Source: an uncultured Bacteroidales bacterium (lineage in GTDB: Bacteria; Bacteroidota; Bacteroidia; Bacteroidales; Paludibacteraceae). Taken from it: a stretch of 64,000 nt of DNA. The stretch covers positions 62,001-126,000 of the forward strand of contig CAMOUL010000002.1 of assembly GCA_946626605.1 (NCBI GenBank), read 5' to 3'. This document shows, piece after piece, positions 36,490 through 45,197 of this stretch. The notes under the pieces are model-generated. The model did no database searches. It saw only the letters and a program-made list of their open reading frames with translations, and had not been told where the DNA came from. The position numbers were made by a program, and so were the translations under genes. How positions within the stretch are numbered: the first letter of the stretch is position 1; each line of letters opens with the position of its first letter.

Positions 36490-37661
36490 TCGTCCCAGCC
36501 TATGCCTTTATACTTGTCGAGGTCCCATTCCTCTTCTACCTCGTTGAGGTAGATAGTTTGTTCCTCGTCGTCTTCTTGCGCCTCGGGCTCCTCTTTCTCT
36601 ATCAGGGTCACGTCTATCGGCGCATGGCTGATCTCGATCACCTGGTTCTGCTCCTTGTTGAGTTCGGTCCACAGCTGGTCTTTGAGTTCGTCGATGCCCT
36701 CGTTGGTCAGTGAAGAGATAGGGATGACCGGAATCTCCAGTGCTTTTTGCAGCGCCTCGAAATCAATCTTCGGCAGTTCGTTGCCCTCATCATCCACACG
36801 TGGCACATCCATCTTGCTGATTGCTAAGATCCTCGCCTTGCTCAGCAGTTCAGGATTATACTTTTCTAATTCGCGAAGAAGAATCCGGTACTCGCCCTGT
36901 ATATCTTCGCTGGTAGCCGGAACCATAAATAAAAGTACCGCGTTGCGCTCGATATGTCTCAGGAACCGGAGACCAAGACCTTTGCCTTCACTGGCTCCCT
37001 CAATGATACCGGGAATATCCGCCATGCAGAAAGACCGTCCGTCGCGGTAAGAAACAATACCTAATTGTGGCGTAAGGGTCGTGAACGGATAGTCCGCAAT
37101 CTCCGGCTTGGCTGCCGAGACAACGCTCAGCAGCGTGGATTTGCCGGCATTAGGGAAGCCCACGAGACCCACATCGGCAAGCACCTTTAGTTGCATAATC
37201 ACGGTGCGCTCTTGAGCCGGTTCGCCGGGCTGCGCATAACGAGGCGCCTGGTTTGTAGCCGTGCGGAAATGCCAGTTTCCAAGACCTCCGCGACCGCCTT
37301 TCAGAAGAACCACGCGCTCGTCATGTGCCTTCACTTCGCATATATATTCGCCGGTCTCGCCGTCGTAAACCACCGTTCCGCAAGGTACTTCGATGATCTT
37401 GTCCTCTCCGTCCTTGCCGAACGAACGGCTCTGACCGCCCTTACCGCCGTCGGTAGCCATGATATGCTTCTGGTACTTCAGATGCAGTAAGGTCCACAGG
37501 TTGCGGTTGCCGCGTAAGATCACCGACCCACCTTTACCTCCGTCACCGCCGTCCGGACCGCCTTTCGGCAGATACTTGGCGCGATGAAGGTGCATACAAC
37601 CCGCTCCGCCCTTGCCCGAGCGGCAGTAGATCTTGACGTAGTCGATAAAATTAGCGGCCAT
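36486..37661 (-). CDS. obg: Obg-family GTPase
   Basis: 391 aa. Glycine-rich Obg fold (residues 1-160, e.g. [21 protein letters not shown]) followed by the G domain: G1 [11 protein letters not shown] (about 167), switch and G3 [17 protein letters not shown]4-type ISKMD, then an acidic C-terminal extension ([24 protein letters not shown] in part). Acts in large-subunit ribosome assembly and stress response. Lies 8 nt downstream of adk and overlaps the ClC gene. Confidence 0.96.
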   Translation of the reverse strand: MAANFIDYVKIYCRSGKGGAGCMHLHRAKYLPKGGPDGGDGGKGGSVILRGNRNLWTLLHLKYQKHIMATDGGKGGQSRSFGKDGEDKIIEVPCGTVVYDGETGEYICEVKAHDERVVLLKGGRGGLGNWHFRTATNQAPRYAQPGEPAQERTVIMQLKVLADVGLVGFPNAGKSTLLSVVSAAKPEIADYPFTTLTPQLGIVSYRDGRSFCMADIPGIIEGASEGKGLGLRFLRHIERNAVLLFMVPATSEDIQGEYRILLRELEKYNPELLSKARILAISKMDVPRVDDEGNELPKIDFEALQKALEIPVIPISSLTNEGIDELKDQLWTELNKEQNQVIEISHAPIDVTLIEKEEPEAQEDDEEQTIYLNEVEEEWDLDKYKGIGWDE

Positions 37662-37669
37662 AACGAAAT

Positions 37670-38242
37670 TTATTTTGCGAGTTCAATAATACGCTCGATC
37701 TGCAGGAACACGTCCTCCACCGAGTGATTGCCATTTACGGTAAAATAGTTACCGTTGTGCAGGTAATAATGTGCGATCGGCTCCGTCTGATTGTGATAAA
37801 CGGCGATGCGGTGACGGATGGTATTGAGGTTGTCATCCGCACGACCGCTCACTTTTCCACGATCAATCAGGCGTTGGATCAGTAACTGCTCATCCACCAG
37901 GAGGTCGATCATGATCGCATCCATGTTGTATTTCTTGAGCAACTCGGTCAATGACTCTGCTTGGGAAACCGTACGAGGATAGCCATCGAAAATAGTACCT
38001 TTGCAATCTGCCGGCAGCGAGGAGATATAATTCTCAATCACGCCGTACATCATCTCGTCCGGTACCAAGTTGCCTTTGGATATCAGTTCATCGATGCTTT
38101 TACCCAGTTCACTGCCTTTGGCTATCTCTGCGCGCAGGACGTCACCTGTCGAGAGATGTTTCAGACCATATTTTTCTGCTATATATCCGGATTGCGTTCC
38201 TTTGCCGCTGCCCGGAGCACCACACAATATTATATTCAACAT
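37670..38242 (-). CDS. adk: Adenylate kinase
   Basis: 190 aa. P-loop [13 protein letters not shown] at residue 7, [28 protein letters not shown] and [14 protein letters not shown]. It is the short form lacking the 25-30 residue zinc LID insertion, as is usual in Bacteroidota. Converts AMP and ATP to two ADP. Leads an adk-obg-ClC set. A strong hairpin separates it from the HU gene upstream, so partial read-through from HU is possible. Confidence 0.96.
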   Translation of the reverse strand: MLNIILCGAPGSGKGTQSGYIAEKYGLKHLSTGDVLRAEIAKGSELGKSIDELISKGNLVPDEMMYGVIENYISSLPADCKGTIFDGYPRTVSQAESLTELLKKYNMDAIMIDLLVDEQLLIQRLIDRGKVSGRADDNLNTIRHRIAVYHNQTEPIAHYYLHNGNYFTVNGNHSVEDVFLQIERIIELAK

Positions 38243-38268
38243 ATCTAATACCTATTAATGAACAGACA

Positions 38269-38301
38269 AAACGAGTTGCCCGTTGGTAGGGCAACTCGTT
38301 T
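38269..38301 (-). terminator. 13-bp hairpin between HU and adk
   Basis: AAACGAGTTGCCC and GGGCAACTCGTTT pair perfectly around a 7-nt loop; on the minus strand it is followed by TGTCTG with only a short T run. Probably terminates HU transcripts, perhaps partially. Confidence 0.75.
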
Positions 38302-38320
38302 GTGAAGCTACATTGCCTAA

Positions 38321-38584
38321 TTAGAGAGCAAATTTAGCACCCGGTTTGATTTTAACAACCTTACGAGCCGGGATATTGATAGCCTGCTTGGTTGCAGGGT
38401 TGATACCCTTGCGAGCAGCTTTGCTTACTACGTTGATAGAAGCGTAGCCAACGAGCTGTACGTTCTCACCTTTCTTAACTGCCTCAACGGCTGCCTCAAG
38501 AGCTGCGTCGAGTACTTTTGCAACTTCTGCCTGCGGGAGCTCTACCTGAGCAGCAACCGCCTTTACGAGTTCGGATTTGTTCAT
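38321..38584 (-). CDS. HU-family DNA-binding protein
   Basis: 87 aa. MNKSELVKAVAAQVELPQAE and the beta-arm region AARKGINPATKQAINIPARKV match HU. Dimeric nucleoid protein that bends DNA. It has its own promoter (38648-38678) and is separated from adk by a strong hairpin. Confidence 0.95.
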   Translation of the reverse strand: MNKSELVKAVAAQVELPQAEVAKVLDAALEAAVEAVKKGENVQLVGYASINVVSKAARKGINPATKQAINIPARKVVKIKPGAKFAL

Positions 38585-38647
38585 AACTTTGTGTTTTTTT
38601 AGTTATTAATAATGTGAACTATTGATTCCTTTTTGGAAATACGCTTG

Positions 38648-38678
38648 CAAAGTTACAACTTTTTCTTTATATAGCAAA
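38648..38678 (-). promoter_or_regulatory. HU gene promoter
   Basis: Minus strand TTTG (38675-38678), 19-nt spacer, TAACTTTG (38648-38655). Confidence 0.8.
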
Positions 38679-38771
38679 TATTTTTGTAAAAAAAAATGCA
38701 TTTTTTGCAAAAAAACGCGATTTTTTACACGTTTGGTGCATTTTTTGTATGTTTATATGCGTATTTTTTAG

Positions 38772-38779
38772 TATCTTTG
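38772..38779 (+). promoter_or_regulatory. -7 box of the rhomboid gene
   Basis: TATCTTTG, only 8 nt before the ATG at 38788, so the transcript should have a very short or no leader. A TTTG at 38744-38747 is 24 nt upstream; spacing is longer than usual. Confidence 0.7.
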
Positions 38780-38787
38780 CACTCGTT

Positions 38788-39552
38788 ATGCGTAATTTAC
38801 CAAATGTAACCCGCTATTTGTTAATAGCCAACTTAGTAGTTTTTTTGTTGACAGGTATCCTGTCTCGTTATGGTATCGATTTGAATGCCCTTTGTGGACT
38901 GCACTACTATGGTGCTTCGTCCTTCCATTGGTGGCAGCCGGTCACGTACATGTTCCTCCATGCCAACTGGAGTCATATTTTCTTTAATATGTTTGCCGTG
39001 TGGATGTTTGCCCCGATGATTGAGAACGAATGGGGCGAACGTCGCTTCGCAATCTATTATCTGGTCTGCGGTTTGGGAGCAGCATTTGTCCAGGAGTTGG
39101 TGTGGGCGTTGATGCTCTCTAACATGAGCGACGCTTACGGAGCAGCATACCTGGCGCAGTATTCGTATTTCCTCAACACCATCGGTGCGTCCGGAGCAGT
39201 CTTCGGCATCCTTTTCGCTTTCGGATGGCTCTACCCCTCGGTGCCCTTGTATTTCCTGTTTATCCCCATTCCCATACGTGCGCGCACGTTCGTTATTATA
39301 TATGCGGCTATCGAACTTTTCGCCGGCTTGGGCTCCGTAGCGGGCTTCTCCGTGGATAACGTAGCGCATTTTGCCCATTTGGGCGGAATGCTCTTCGGAT
39401 GGCTTCTGATCCTCTATTGGCGTAAGATGGAGTGGCGTGAACCGCGGTTCGGCAATCTCTGGCGCCGGATCAAAGAAAAAATAACCGGTCATGAGCACTT
39501 GGATAGTACAGATGACCGGTTTAAAGATTATCATTACCACAAACGCGTGTGA
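38788..39552 (+). CDS. Rhomboid-family intramembrane serine protease
   Basis: Start 38788 (MRNLPNVTRYLLIANLVVFL); the tracked start overlaps the promoter. 254 aa, about six TM helices. The catalytic Ser lies in TIGASGAVFGILFAFGWLYP (GxSG), the His in NVAHFAHLGGMLFGWLL, and the L1/TM2 motif WQPVTYMFLHANWSHIFFNMF is intact. Cleaves membrane-protein substrates within the bilayer; substrates unknown. Its end is 4 nt from the opposing nuclease gene. Confidence 0.94.
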   Translation: MRNLPNVTRYLLIANLVVFLLTGILSRYGIDLNALCGLHYYGASSFHWWQPVTYMFLHANWSHIFFNMFAVWMFAPMIENEWGERRFAIYYLVCGLGAAFVQELVWALMLSNMSDAYGAAYLAQYSYFLNTIGASGAVFGILFAFGWLYPSVPLYFLFIPIPIRARTFVIIYAAIELFAGLGSVAGFSVDNVAHFAHLGGMLFGWLLILYWRKMEWREPRFGNLWRRIKEKITGHEHLDSTDDRFKDYHYHKRV

Positions 39553-39555
39553 TTT

Positions 39556-40359
39556 TTACCACTCGATAGTGGCTACAACCGGCTTGTGATCCGAGCCGGT
39601 TGTTTCTTTGACCTCGCACGCCGTGGGCTGCAGGCTCTCCGATGACAGGATATAATCGATCCGCAAGCCATATCCTCTTTTCTCGCACGTCGCGCCCCAT
39701 TCCCAGGGATGCGTACTGCTCCATGCGTCGTGCAAACCTCTGCTGATATGCCAATAGGCGTAGCTGAGTACCGGCGCATTGAAATCGCCGACTACGACTA
39801 CCGGATACGGACTCGCCTCTATCTCTCTTCGCACTACTCGCGCTTGATTATTACGCAAACCTACCGCGCGTTTCCATTTGGCTTTCAGACGCCTGAAAGA
39901 GGACATGAAACCCTCGTAATTGCGTTGCGTCTCCGCTTCGCTGATATCATCCGGAGTGAAACTATAGGACTCTAAATGATTGTTTATCAGTCGAATAGTA
40001 TCGTTCCCCACCACTATATCGCAGCGGTTGGAGAGGTTACCCCGTGTCTCGTAGTGGATACTTTGCTTGTTGACAAGCGGGTATTTGGACCAGACCATCG
40101 TACCGTATTGGTGCCTCTTGTTATAGACCGAGAAATCCAGATATGAGTATGGATATTTTTGTCCCAGAACGCGCTTCACATCCGGTAAAGTAAGGAATTG
40201 GGCGTCCTTATATACATCCACTTCCTGCAGACAGATGACATCCGCGTCCTGCGCCGTCAGATAGTGCAGGACTTCGTTCTTCCCGGGTTTTTCAAAACCG
40301 CCCATCCGGCCCGTGTTCCAGGTCAAAACGGTAATCGCTATGAGGATAAAATGGCTCAT
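39556..40359 (-). CDS. Endonuclease/exonuclease/phosphatase-family protein
   Basis: 267 aa. Motifs of the fold in order: TWNTGRMGG (N), VICLQEVDVY (metal Glu), INNHLES, VVVGDFNAPVLS (Asp/Asn), YGLRIDYILSSE, and the final SDHKPVVATI (catalytic Asp-His). A hydrophobic first dozen residues may be a weak membrane anchor or signal. Substrate could be DNA, a phosphoinositide-like lipid or another phosphodiester. The start overlaps the porX stop by 4 nt (ATGA). Confidence 0.9.
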   Translation of the reverse strand: MSHFILIAITVLTWNTGRMGGFEKPGKNEVLHYLTAQDADVICLQEVDVYKDAQFLTLPDVKRVLGQKYPYSYLDFSVYNKRHQYGTMVWSKYPLVNKQSIHYETRGNLSNRCDIVVGNDTIRLINNHLESYSFTPDDISEAETQRNYEGFMSSFRRLKAKWKRAVGLRNNQARVVRREIEASPYPVVVVGDFNAPVLSYAYWHISRGLHDAWSSTHPWEWGATCEKRGYGLRIDYILSSESLQPTACEVKETTGSDHKPVVATIEW

Positions 40360-41912
40360 TTCTTCGGACTCAGAGTTACCAGCGGGATAATCATCTCTTC
40401 CAGCGAAATGCCGCCGTGTTGGAAGGTGTTGCGGTAGTATTGCGCGTAGTAGTTGAACTGATTAGGGTACGCAAAAAAGTCGCTTCCCGTACAGAACGCA
40501 TAACTGCTGCTCACGTTCGGACATGGCAATCCCACTTTCTTCGGGTGCTCGATAGTGAACACGTTTTTGGAGCTGCAGTTCAGCGCTTTGCCCACTTTGT
40601 AACGGATATTGGTATTCGTATTTTTGTCGGCAATAATCTGTACGGCGTTTTTCACCCGTGTCGTACCATGATCGGTCGTCAGCACGACCGTAAACCCTAA
40701 TTCCGAGGCGTGGCGGAGAAGTTCATAAGTCGGCGAGTGTTTGAACCAACTGATGGTCAGACTGCGGTACGCCGCCTCGTCGTTCGCCAACTCGCGCATC
40801 ATCTTGCTTTCCGTCCGGGAGTGAGAAAGCATATCGATGAAATTCAGCACAACGATGTTCAGCGGCGCTTGCGCGCCTTTCAGTTGATGAATGACACGCT
40901 CGCAGAAATCACTCTCGTTCACCTTCCAGTAGTTGAACCTCTCCCGTCTCCGATAGCGGTCCAGCAGGGTCTGTACCAACTCTTTCTCATACTGGTTTTT
41001 GCTCTCTTCATCGCCTTCTTCGACCCAGTAATCGGGAAACATCTCTTGGATCTGAAGCGGCATCAGGCCGGAGAAAATAGCATTCCGGGCATATTGGGTA
41101 GCTGTCGGCAAAATGGAACTGTACTGCTCCTCCGTACGGATGGTGAAGAACTCGCTGATCAGCGGCTGGATACATTTCCATTGGTCGTACCGGAAATTGT
41201 CTATCACGCAAAGCAGCACTTTCTCCCCTTTGTCCAAAAGAGGAAAAACGCTGTGTTTCATCACGTCCTGCGACATGATCGGCCGTTGCGCATTCTCTTC
41301 AAACCAACTCTCGTAGTTCTTGGCGATCCATTTGCTGAAGGCGGCATTCGCTTGTGTCCGTTGGTCGGCAATCAGACTGCGCATGCCCGAATGACCTGCC
41401 TGCTCCTCTACGTCCGCCAACTCCAGGTCCCATTTGCTCAGACTGCGTTCGATGGCCTGCCATTCCTCGATGGTGGAGGCGGTATCGATCATATACGAGA
41501 TGTCGCTCCACTCCTGACGGTAGTTTTGCTGCACTTGTTCGGTCACGATCGCTTGCTGATGAATATGTTTCTTCAGACAAAGCAGGATCTGACTCGGATT
41601 GACCGGCTTGATCAGGTAGTCGGCGATCTTCTCGCCGATGGCCTGCTCCATAATGTGCTCCTCCTCGCTCTTCGTGATCATCACTACCGGCACTTCCGGA
41701 CGAAGACGCTTGATCTCCTGCAGCGTCTCCAGACCGCTCATGCCGGGCATGTTTTCGTCAAGAAACACGATATCCGGAGCTTCCGATCCCAGACCATTCA
41801 GTGCATCTTCCCCATTGCTGGCGGTGACAACCTCATAGTTCTTTTCTTTCAGATAAATAATGTACGGCTGCAACAAGTCGATCTCGTCGTCAACCCATAA
41901 AATCCTATTCAT
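40356..41912 (-). CDS. porX: PorX: response regulator fused to alkaline-phosphatase-like domain
   Basis: 518 aa. CheY-like receiver at residues 1-120 with the acidic pair in ILWVDDEID, phospho-acceptor D52 in VFLDENMPG and Lys in YLIKPVNP; a helical middle; then a PglZ/alkaline-phosphatase-type domain (FNYWKVNESDFCERV, VVLTTDHGTTRVKN with metal-binding DH). This architecture is PorX, the regulator of type IX secretion described in Porphyromonas gingivalis, where it works with the kinase PorY. PorY and structural T9SS genes are not in this window. The -7 box ends 5 nt before the ATG, so the mRNA may be leaderless. Confidence 0.92.
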   Translation of the reverse strand: MNRILWVDDEIDLLQPYIIYLKEKNYEVVTASNGEDALNGLGSEAPDIVFLDENMPGMSGLETLQEIKRLRPEVPVVMITKSEEEHIMEQAIGEKIADYLIKPVNPSQILLCLKKHIHQQAIVTEQVQQNYRQEWSDISYMIDTASTIEEWQAIERSLSKWDLELADVEEQAGHSGMRSLIADQRTQANAAFSKWIAKNYESWFEENAQRPIMSQDVMKHSVFPLLDKGEKVLLCVIDNFRYDQWKCIQPLISEFFTIRTEEQYSSILPTATQYARNAIFSGLMPLQIQEMFPDYWVEEGDEESKNQYEKELVQTLLDRYRRRERFNYWKVNESDFCERVIHQLKGAQAPLNIVVLNFIDMLSHSRTESKMMRELANDEAAYRSLTISWFKHSPTYELLRHASELGFTVVLTTDHGTTRVKNAVQIIADKNTNTNIRYKVGKALNCSSKNVFTIEHPKKVGLPCPNVSSSYAFCTGSDFFAYPNQFNYYAQYYRNTFQHGGISLEEMIIPLVTLSPKK

Positions 41913-41916
41913 GCTG

Positions 41917-41924
41917 CAAAATTA
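41917..41924 (-). promoter_or_regulatory. -7 box of porX
   Basis: TAATTTTG on the minus strand with TTG-type -33 about 20 nt upstream; only CAGC separates the box from the ATG. Confidence 0.65.
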
Positions 41925-41994
41925 GTATTTTTTTTTCACATATGCAAGAATAGTGCCATTTTTTATCTTCACAAAAATTTTTTTTACCGCTCTC

Positions 41995-44229
41995 TTACCA
42001 TTTTACGACAAATCCGGCATGTACATTGATGCCCGCTTGCGCATAGTACCATGCGCAGCGGCTTCCGTCCGCGAAACGGCTGGCTTCGGCACCTCCGTTT
42101 GAGGCAAAATGGGCATCGAAGATATTATTCAGTTGGCATAATACCTTCACCTCTGGTACGCCTCTACGCTCAGCGCACCATTTTTTCATCGGCAAATTAT
42201 ACTCTAAATGTACATTTGTCGTCGTGAATGCCTTTAACATTGCGTTTTTATCCATGGTGTTGTCAAGGTATTGACGACCGACAACATTTGTCTGGATGGT
42301 ACCAACAAATCCTGCGACATCAAAGGTGAAAAGACTCATGGCGGTAATCATTGGCGAGAAGGCGATTGTCACCTCGCCTTCGATGCTGTCAGTACCGACC
42401 CGGTTCCAGTTATCTTGGTCGTCGTAGAGGTTAATATATTGCTTGTAGTTCTGGATTTTATTGCGGCTGATGACCATGTTTCCTTCCCATCTGAACCACT
42501 TGGTAATCTTCACTGCGGCACTCAGCTCGGCGCCCATGCGGTATGAGTCCTTCACGTTCATGGTCTTATATTGCCCCACGTCGTTGTATTCGCCGGTGAG
42601 AACCAATTGGTTGTCATAGTCCATGAAATAGAGGTTGAGACCTATATTAAACCGCCTATGTGCGTATGAGTAACCTAATTCATAGTCGTACAGCCGCTCT
42701 GCCTCCGGCATTTTGCCTACATAACTGTCTGTCGCTTGATCATAATAGATGTTCTCCGTGTAGTTGGCGCGGTTCGGCTCGCGGTTGGCTATCGCGAAGG
42801 AGCCTGATAGCAAGTGACCTTTGTTCTGGTACGTCAAGCCGGCTTTCGGGTTGAAAAAATGGAAGTTTTTGTCGAATGGCAACTCCTTCATGCTATCATC
42901 GCTCAGACCTCGCATACTATATCTAATGAAGCGGTATTGCAGGTCAGCGTAGATTGCCAATTTCTCCTGAGCGCGGTTAATTACGCGCCAGTTGACTTTG
43001 CCGTAAATATTCGCATCGACTTTGTTGGATTTATTGCGGTAGTATTCATAATGGAAAGGCAGCGAGGTGGCAGAAGGAGTAGCCAGATAGTCTAAAACAC
43101 CCCAGTGATTACCTATATAATCATTCGCTGCGATTCCCATTTGCGCATCCACCGGCTCAGAGATATATTTGGCGGAAACTACGGCGCCTGCAAAATGGTT
43201 GTCGAGCCATTTTTGATAAAATCCATAACTCTTGCCGCTGTCGCTGAGCCCCCAATAACTATATTTTTTCTTTTTGTATTGCTCGTAGTTGCCTTTTCCG
43301 TGCGTGTAATGCAATGTAGCGCTGAGGCTCCAATTAGGTGTAAAGCGATGATGGATAGCTATTTGGGCGTGTTGCTGCGCGTAGGTGTCCCAGTTAAGCG
43401 AGTCTGCGGGATTCGTTCGTCTGTCTGCACCTCCGATGCCATAAGCGGTGTTATAATCGACCCCTTCCCATGCTTGCGCCGTTCGCTCGCTTCCGCCGAA
43501 AAGACGAGCAATGACTTGTGTCTTCTTTCCATACCATCCGAAATCGCCGTAGTAACTGTATAGATCGCTTGTAGAATGGTATAGAAAACCATCGGAATTG
43601 ACCTTGGAGAATCGTGCGTTCGCCATCCAATGACCGGGTAAAACCACATGTGTACTCACTAACTCGCGGAAGGTGTTGTACATGCCGCCGTTAAACGCAA
43701 GTGTCACATTGGAAACGGTATCTCTATTGCCGCTTTGCATGTTCAGGCTTGCGCCGAAAGAGGCGGAGCCGTTCGTACTCGTACCCACGCCGCGTTGAAC
43801 CTCAATCTGCGAAAGCGACGAACTCACGTCCGTCATGTTTACCCAGAAAACGCCCTGACTCTCACTGTCGTTCAAAGGGACGTCGTTGACCGTCATGTTG
43901 ATTCGTGAGTGGTCTGTACCGCGGATACGAAAATAGGTGTAACCTACGCCCAGACCGTCATCCGAAGTGACTTGCAGGCCCGGCGTGGTGGAGAGCAGGT
44001 ATGGCAGGTTCTGACCCGTGTTGTCACGGTTCAAGTCGTCACTCCTGACAATCGCGCTTGAAACGGTCTTTTGCTCCACGCGTTGCGCGGTAACTTCTAC
44101 CTCCTGAATCTGAAAATCGTTGACGGACAATGTGTCCTCACTTGTCTGCCCGAACGCAGACATAACCGGCGCGAATGCACCAAAAACCATCAACCATGCA
44201 TGGTTGATTGAAAGAATGTTTTTTCTCAT
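41995..44229 (-). CDS. TonB-dependent receptor under TPP riboswitch (probable thiamine receptor)
   Basis: Start 44229 (MRKNILSINHAWLMVFGAFAPVMSAFGQ); the tracked start lies inside the riboswitch. 744 aa. Signal peptide, short N-terminal extension (IQEVEVTAQRVEQKTVSSA), plug domain at about 45-160 (LPYLLSTTPGLQV, YFRIRGTDHSRINMTVNDVPL), then a long outer-membrane barrel ending in an aromatic residue (FVVKW). The TPP riboswitch in the leader argues for uptake of thiamine or a precursor, matching the OMPthi receptors known in Bacteroides. No inner-membrane PnuT-like gene or kinase follows here; porX, with its own promoter, is next. Confidence 0.9.
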   Translation of the reverse strand: MRKNILSINHAWLMVFGAFAPVMSAFGQTSEDTLSVNDFQIQEVEVTAQRVEQKTVSSAIVRSDDLNRDNTGQNLPYLLSTTPGLQVTSDDGLGVGYTYFRIRGTDHSRINMTVNDVPLNDSESQGVFWVNMTDVSSSLSQIEVQRGVGTSTNGSASFGASLNMQSGNRDTVSNVTLAFNGGMYNTFRELVSTHVVLPGHWMANARFSKVNSDGFLYHSTSDLYSYYGDFGWYGKKTQVIARLFGGSERTAQAWEGVDYNTAYGIGGADRRTNPADSLNWDTYAQQHAQIAIHHRFTPNWSLSATLHYTHGKGNYEQYKKKKYSYWGLSDSGKSYGFYQKWLDNHFAGAVVSAKYISEPVDAQMGIAANDYIGNHWGVLDYLATPSATSLPFHYEYYRNKSNKVDANIYGKVNWRVINRAQEKLAIYADLQYRFIRYSMRGLSDDSMKELPFDKNFHFFNPKAGLTYQNKGHLLSGSFAIANREPNRANYTENIYYDQATDSYVGKMPEAERLYDYELGYSYAHRRFNIGLNLYFMDYDNQLVLTGEYNDVGQYKTMNVKDSYRMGAELSAAVKITKWFRWEGNMVISRNKIQNYKQYINLYDDQDNWNRVGTDSIEGEVTIAFSPMITAMSLFTFDVAGFVGTIQTNVVGRQYLDNTMDKNAMLKAFTTTNVHLEYNLPMKKWCAERRGVPEVKVLCQLNNIFDAHFASNGGAEASRFADGSRCAWYYAQAGINVHAGFVVKW

Positions 44230-44231
44230 TT

Positions 44232-44335
44232 TCTTTAGCAGCATTACCTGCCCAAGTTCAACGGGTTTTATCTCAGCCAAATATAGAGCCCACGCAGATT
44301 TTTAATCTGTGGGGAGAGTGGCACCCCGAATGAAG
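44232..44335 (-). promoter_or_regulatory. TPP (THI-box) riboswitch
   Basis: Minus strand: CGGGGTGCC at the 5' side, a P3-type hairpin CCCCACAGATT...AATCTGCGTGGG, then the hallmark CTGAGATAAAACCCGTTGAA and CTTGGGCAGGTAATGCTGC. Order and spacing fit the thi box. The 3' end runs into AAAGAAAATGAGA, so the receptor ATG can pair with the 5' TTCATT segment of P1, suggesting direct control of translation initiation by TPP. Confidence 0.9.
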
Positions 44336-44373
44336 ATGACAGAATGTTAATGTTCGTTTGTTAAAAAATCGTG

Positions 44374-44381
44374 CAAAGTTA
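44374..44381 (-). promoter_or_regulatory. -7 box of the thiamine receptor transcript
   Basis: TAACTTTG on the minus strand, about 40 nt upstream of the riboswitch. Confidence 0.75.
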
Positions 44382-44450
44382 CAACAAAAGTTTGACATAC
44401 GCAAGAAATTAGCCACTAAAATTAAATTTATTTATGTTTTATGGCTAAGA

Positions 44451-44527
44451 GCTTGTGTATGAGCACAAGCGTGCGGCTGTAATTTCGAGGTGGGCCGGCA
44501 AAGCCGGGTCGGTGCCCTCGAAATTAC
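44451..44527. repeat. Two strong palindromes in a divergent intergenic region
   Basis: GCTTGTG/CACAAGC (44451-44457 with 44464-44470) is followed by GTAATTTCGAGG/CCTCGAAATTAC (44479-44490 with 44516-44527), a perfect 12-bp stem that encloses CCGGC-AAA-GCCGG. Both flanking genes are transcribed away from it and their promoters lie outside, so it is not a terminator of either neighbour. The region from 44400 to 44580 holds no credible ORF. It may be an unrecognised small RNA or a MITE/REP-like palindrome. Confidence 0.6.
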
Positions 44528-44589
44528 TCAAACTTTTTTGATAAATACAAAAAAAGCACTTTTTTCTTGCGTATATCAAAAAAAAGCAG

Positions 44590-44597
44590 TAAATTTG
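44590..44597 (+). promoter_or_regulatory. -7 box of the pRiA4b-miaA operon
   Basis: TAAATTTG with TTG about 20 nt upstream (44567-44569), 49 nt before the ATG. Confidence 0.7.
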
Positions 44598-44645
44598 TGC
44601 GCATTTTTTTGAAAACTGCATTTTTGAACTTAATTTTTTGAAAAT

Positions 44646-45197
44646 ATGATATATAAATTTACTTTCTCGTGTGAAGAGGGCGACCCTAATTTCCGCCGCG
44701 TCTTTGAGGCCTCGGCCGATGCTACTTTTCTGGAGCTGCACGAGGCTATTTTGAAGAGTGTGGGCTATCCCGATGACCAGATGACTTCTTTCTTCCTCTG
44801 CAACGATGAGTGGGAGAAAGGCCAGGAGATCACTCTCGTGGAGATGGACTCCAACTTCGAGTACGACAACATGGTCATGAATGAGACCCACCTCAATGAT
44901 CTCATTGAGGAGCAGGGCCAGCGTCTGATCTATGTCTTCGACCCGATGTTCGAGCGCTATTTCTTCGGTTCTCTCAAGGAGATCAAACCCGGTTCCATGA
45001 CCGGAGTAGAGTGCGTGGAGAGCAGGGGAAAAGCACCGAAACAACTGAAATCCGAAGATCCCTTAGCAGGCATCAACGCCGGCAAGGGCAACGATGATTT
45101 CATGTTTGACGACGAGTTCAAGGACGAATACGACTTGGGCGACATCGACATGGAAGGCTTCCAGGACCTCAGTTTCGATGATGGCACCATGTTCTAA
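44646..45197 (+). CDS. pRiA4b ORF-3-like (IS1096 TnpR-passenger-type) protein
   Basis: 183 aa, acidic. MIYKFTFSCEEGDPNFRRVFE, TFLELHEAILKSVGYPDD and FFLCNDEWEKGQEITL match the pRiA4b ORF-3-like fold; the family name comes from plasmid and IS passenger genes, but no transposase is nearby and this copy looks chromosomal. The C-terminal 40 residues are Asp/Glu/Phe-rich (DDFMFDDEFKDEYDLGDID). Function unknown. It overlaps the start of miaA by 17-20 nt, an arrangement conserved in Bacteroidales. Confidence 0.88.
   Translation: MIYKFTFSCEEGDPNFRRVFEASADATFLELHEAILKSVGYPDDQMTSFFLCNDEWEKGQEITLVEMDSNFEYDNMVMNETHLNDLIEEQGQRLIYVFDPMFERYFFGSLKEIKPGSMTGVECVESRGKAPKQLKSEDPLAGINAGKGNDDFMFDDEFKDEYDLGDIDMEGFQDLSFDDGTMF

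Noticed and set aside
44646-45197. Mobile element suggested by the IS1096 TnpR-passenger family name
   Set aside because: No transposase or inverted repeats flank it, and it sits in a conserved operon with miaA.
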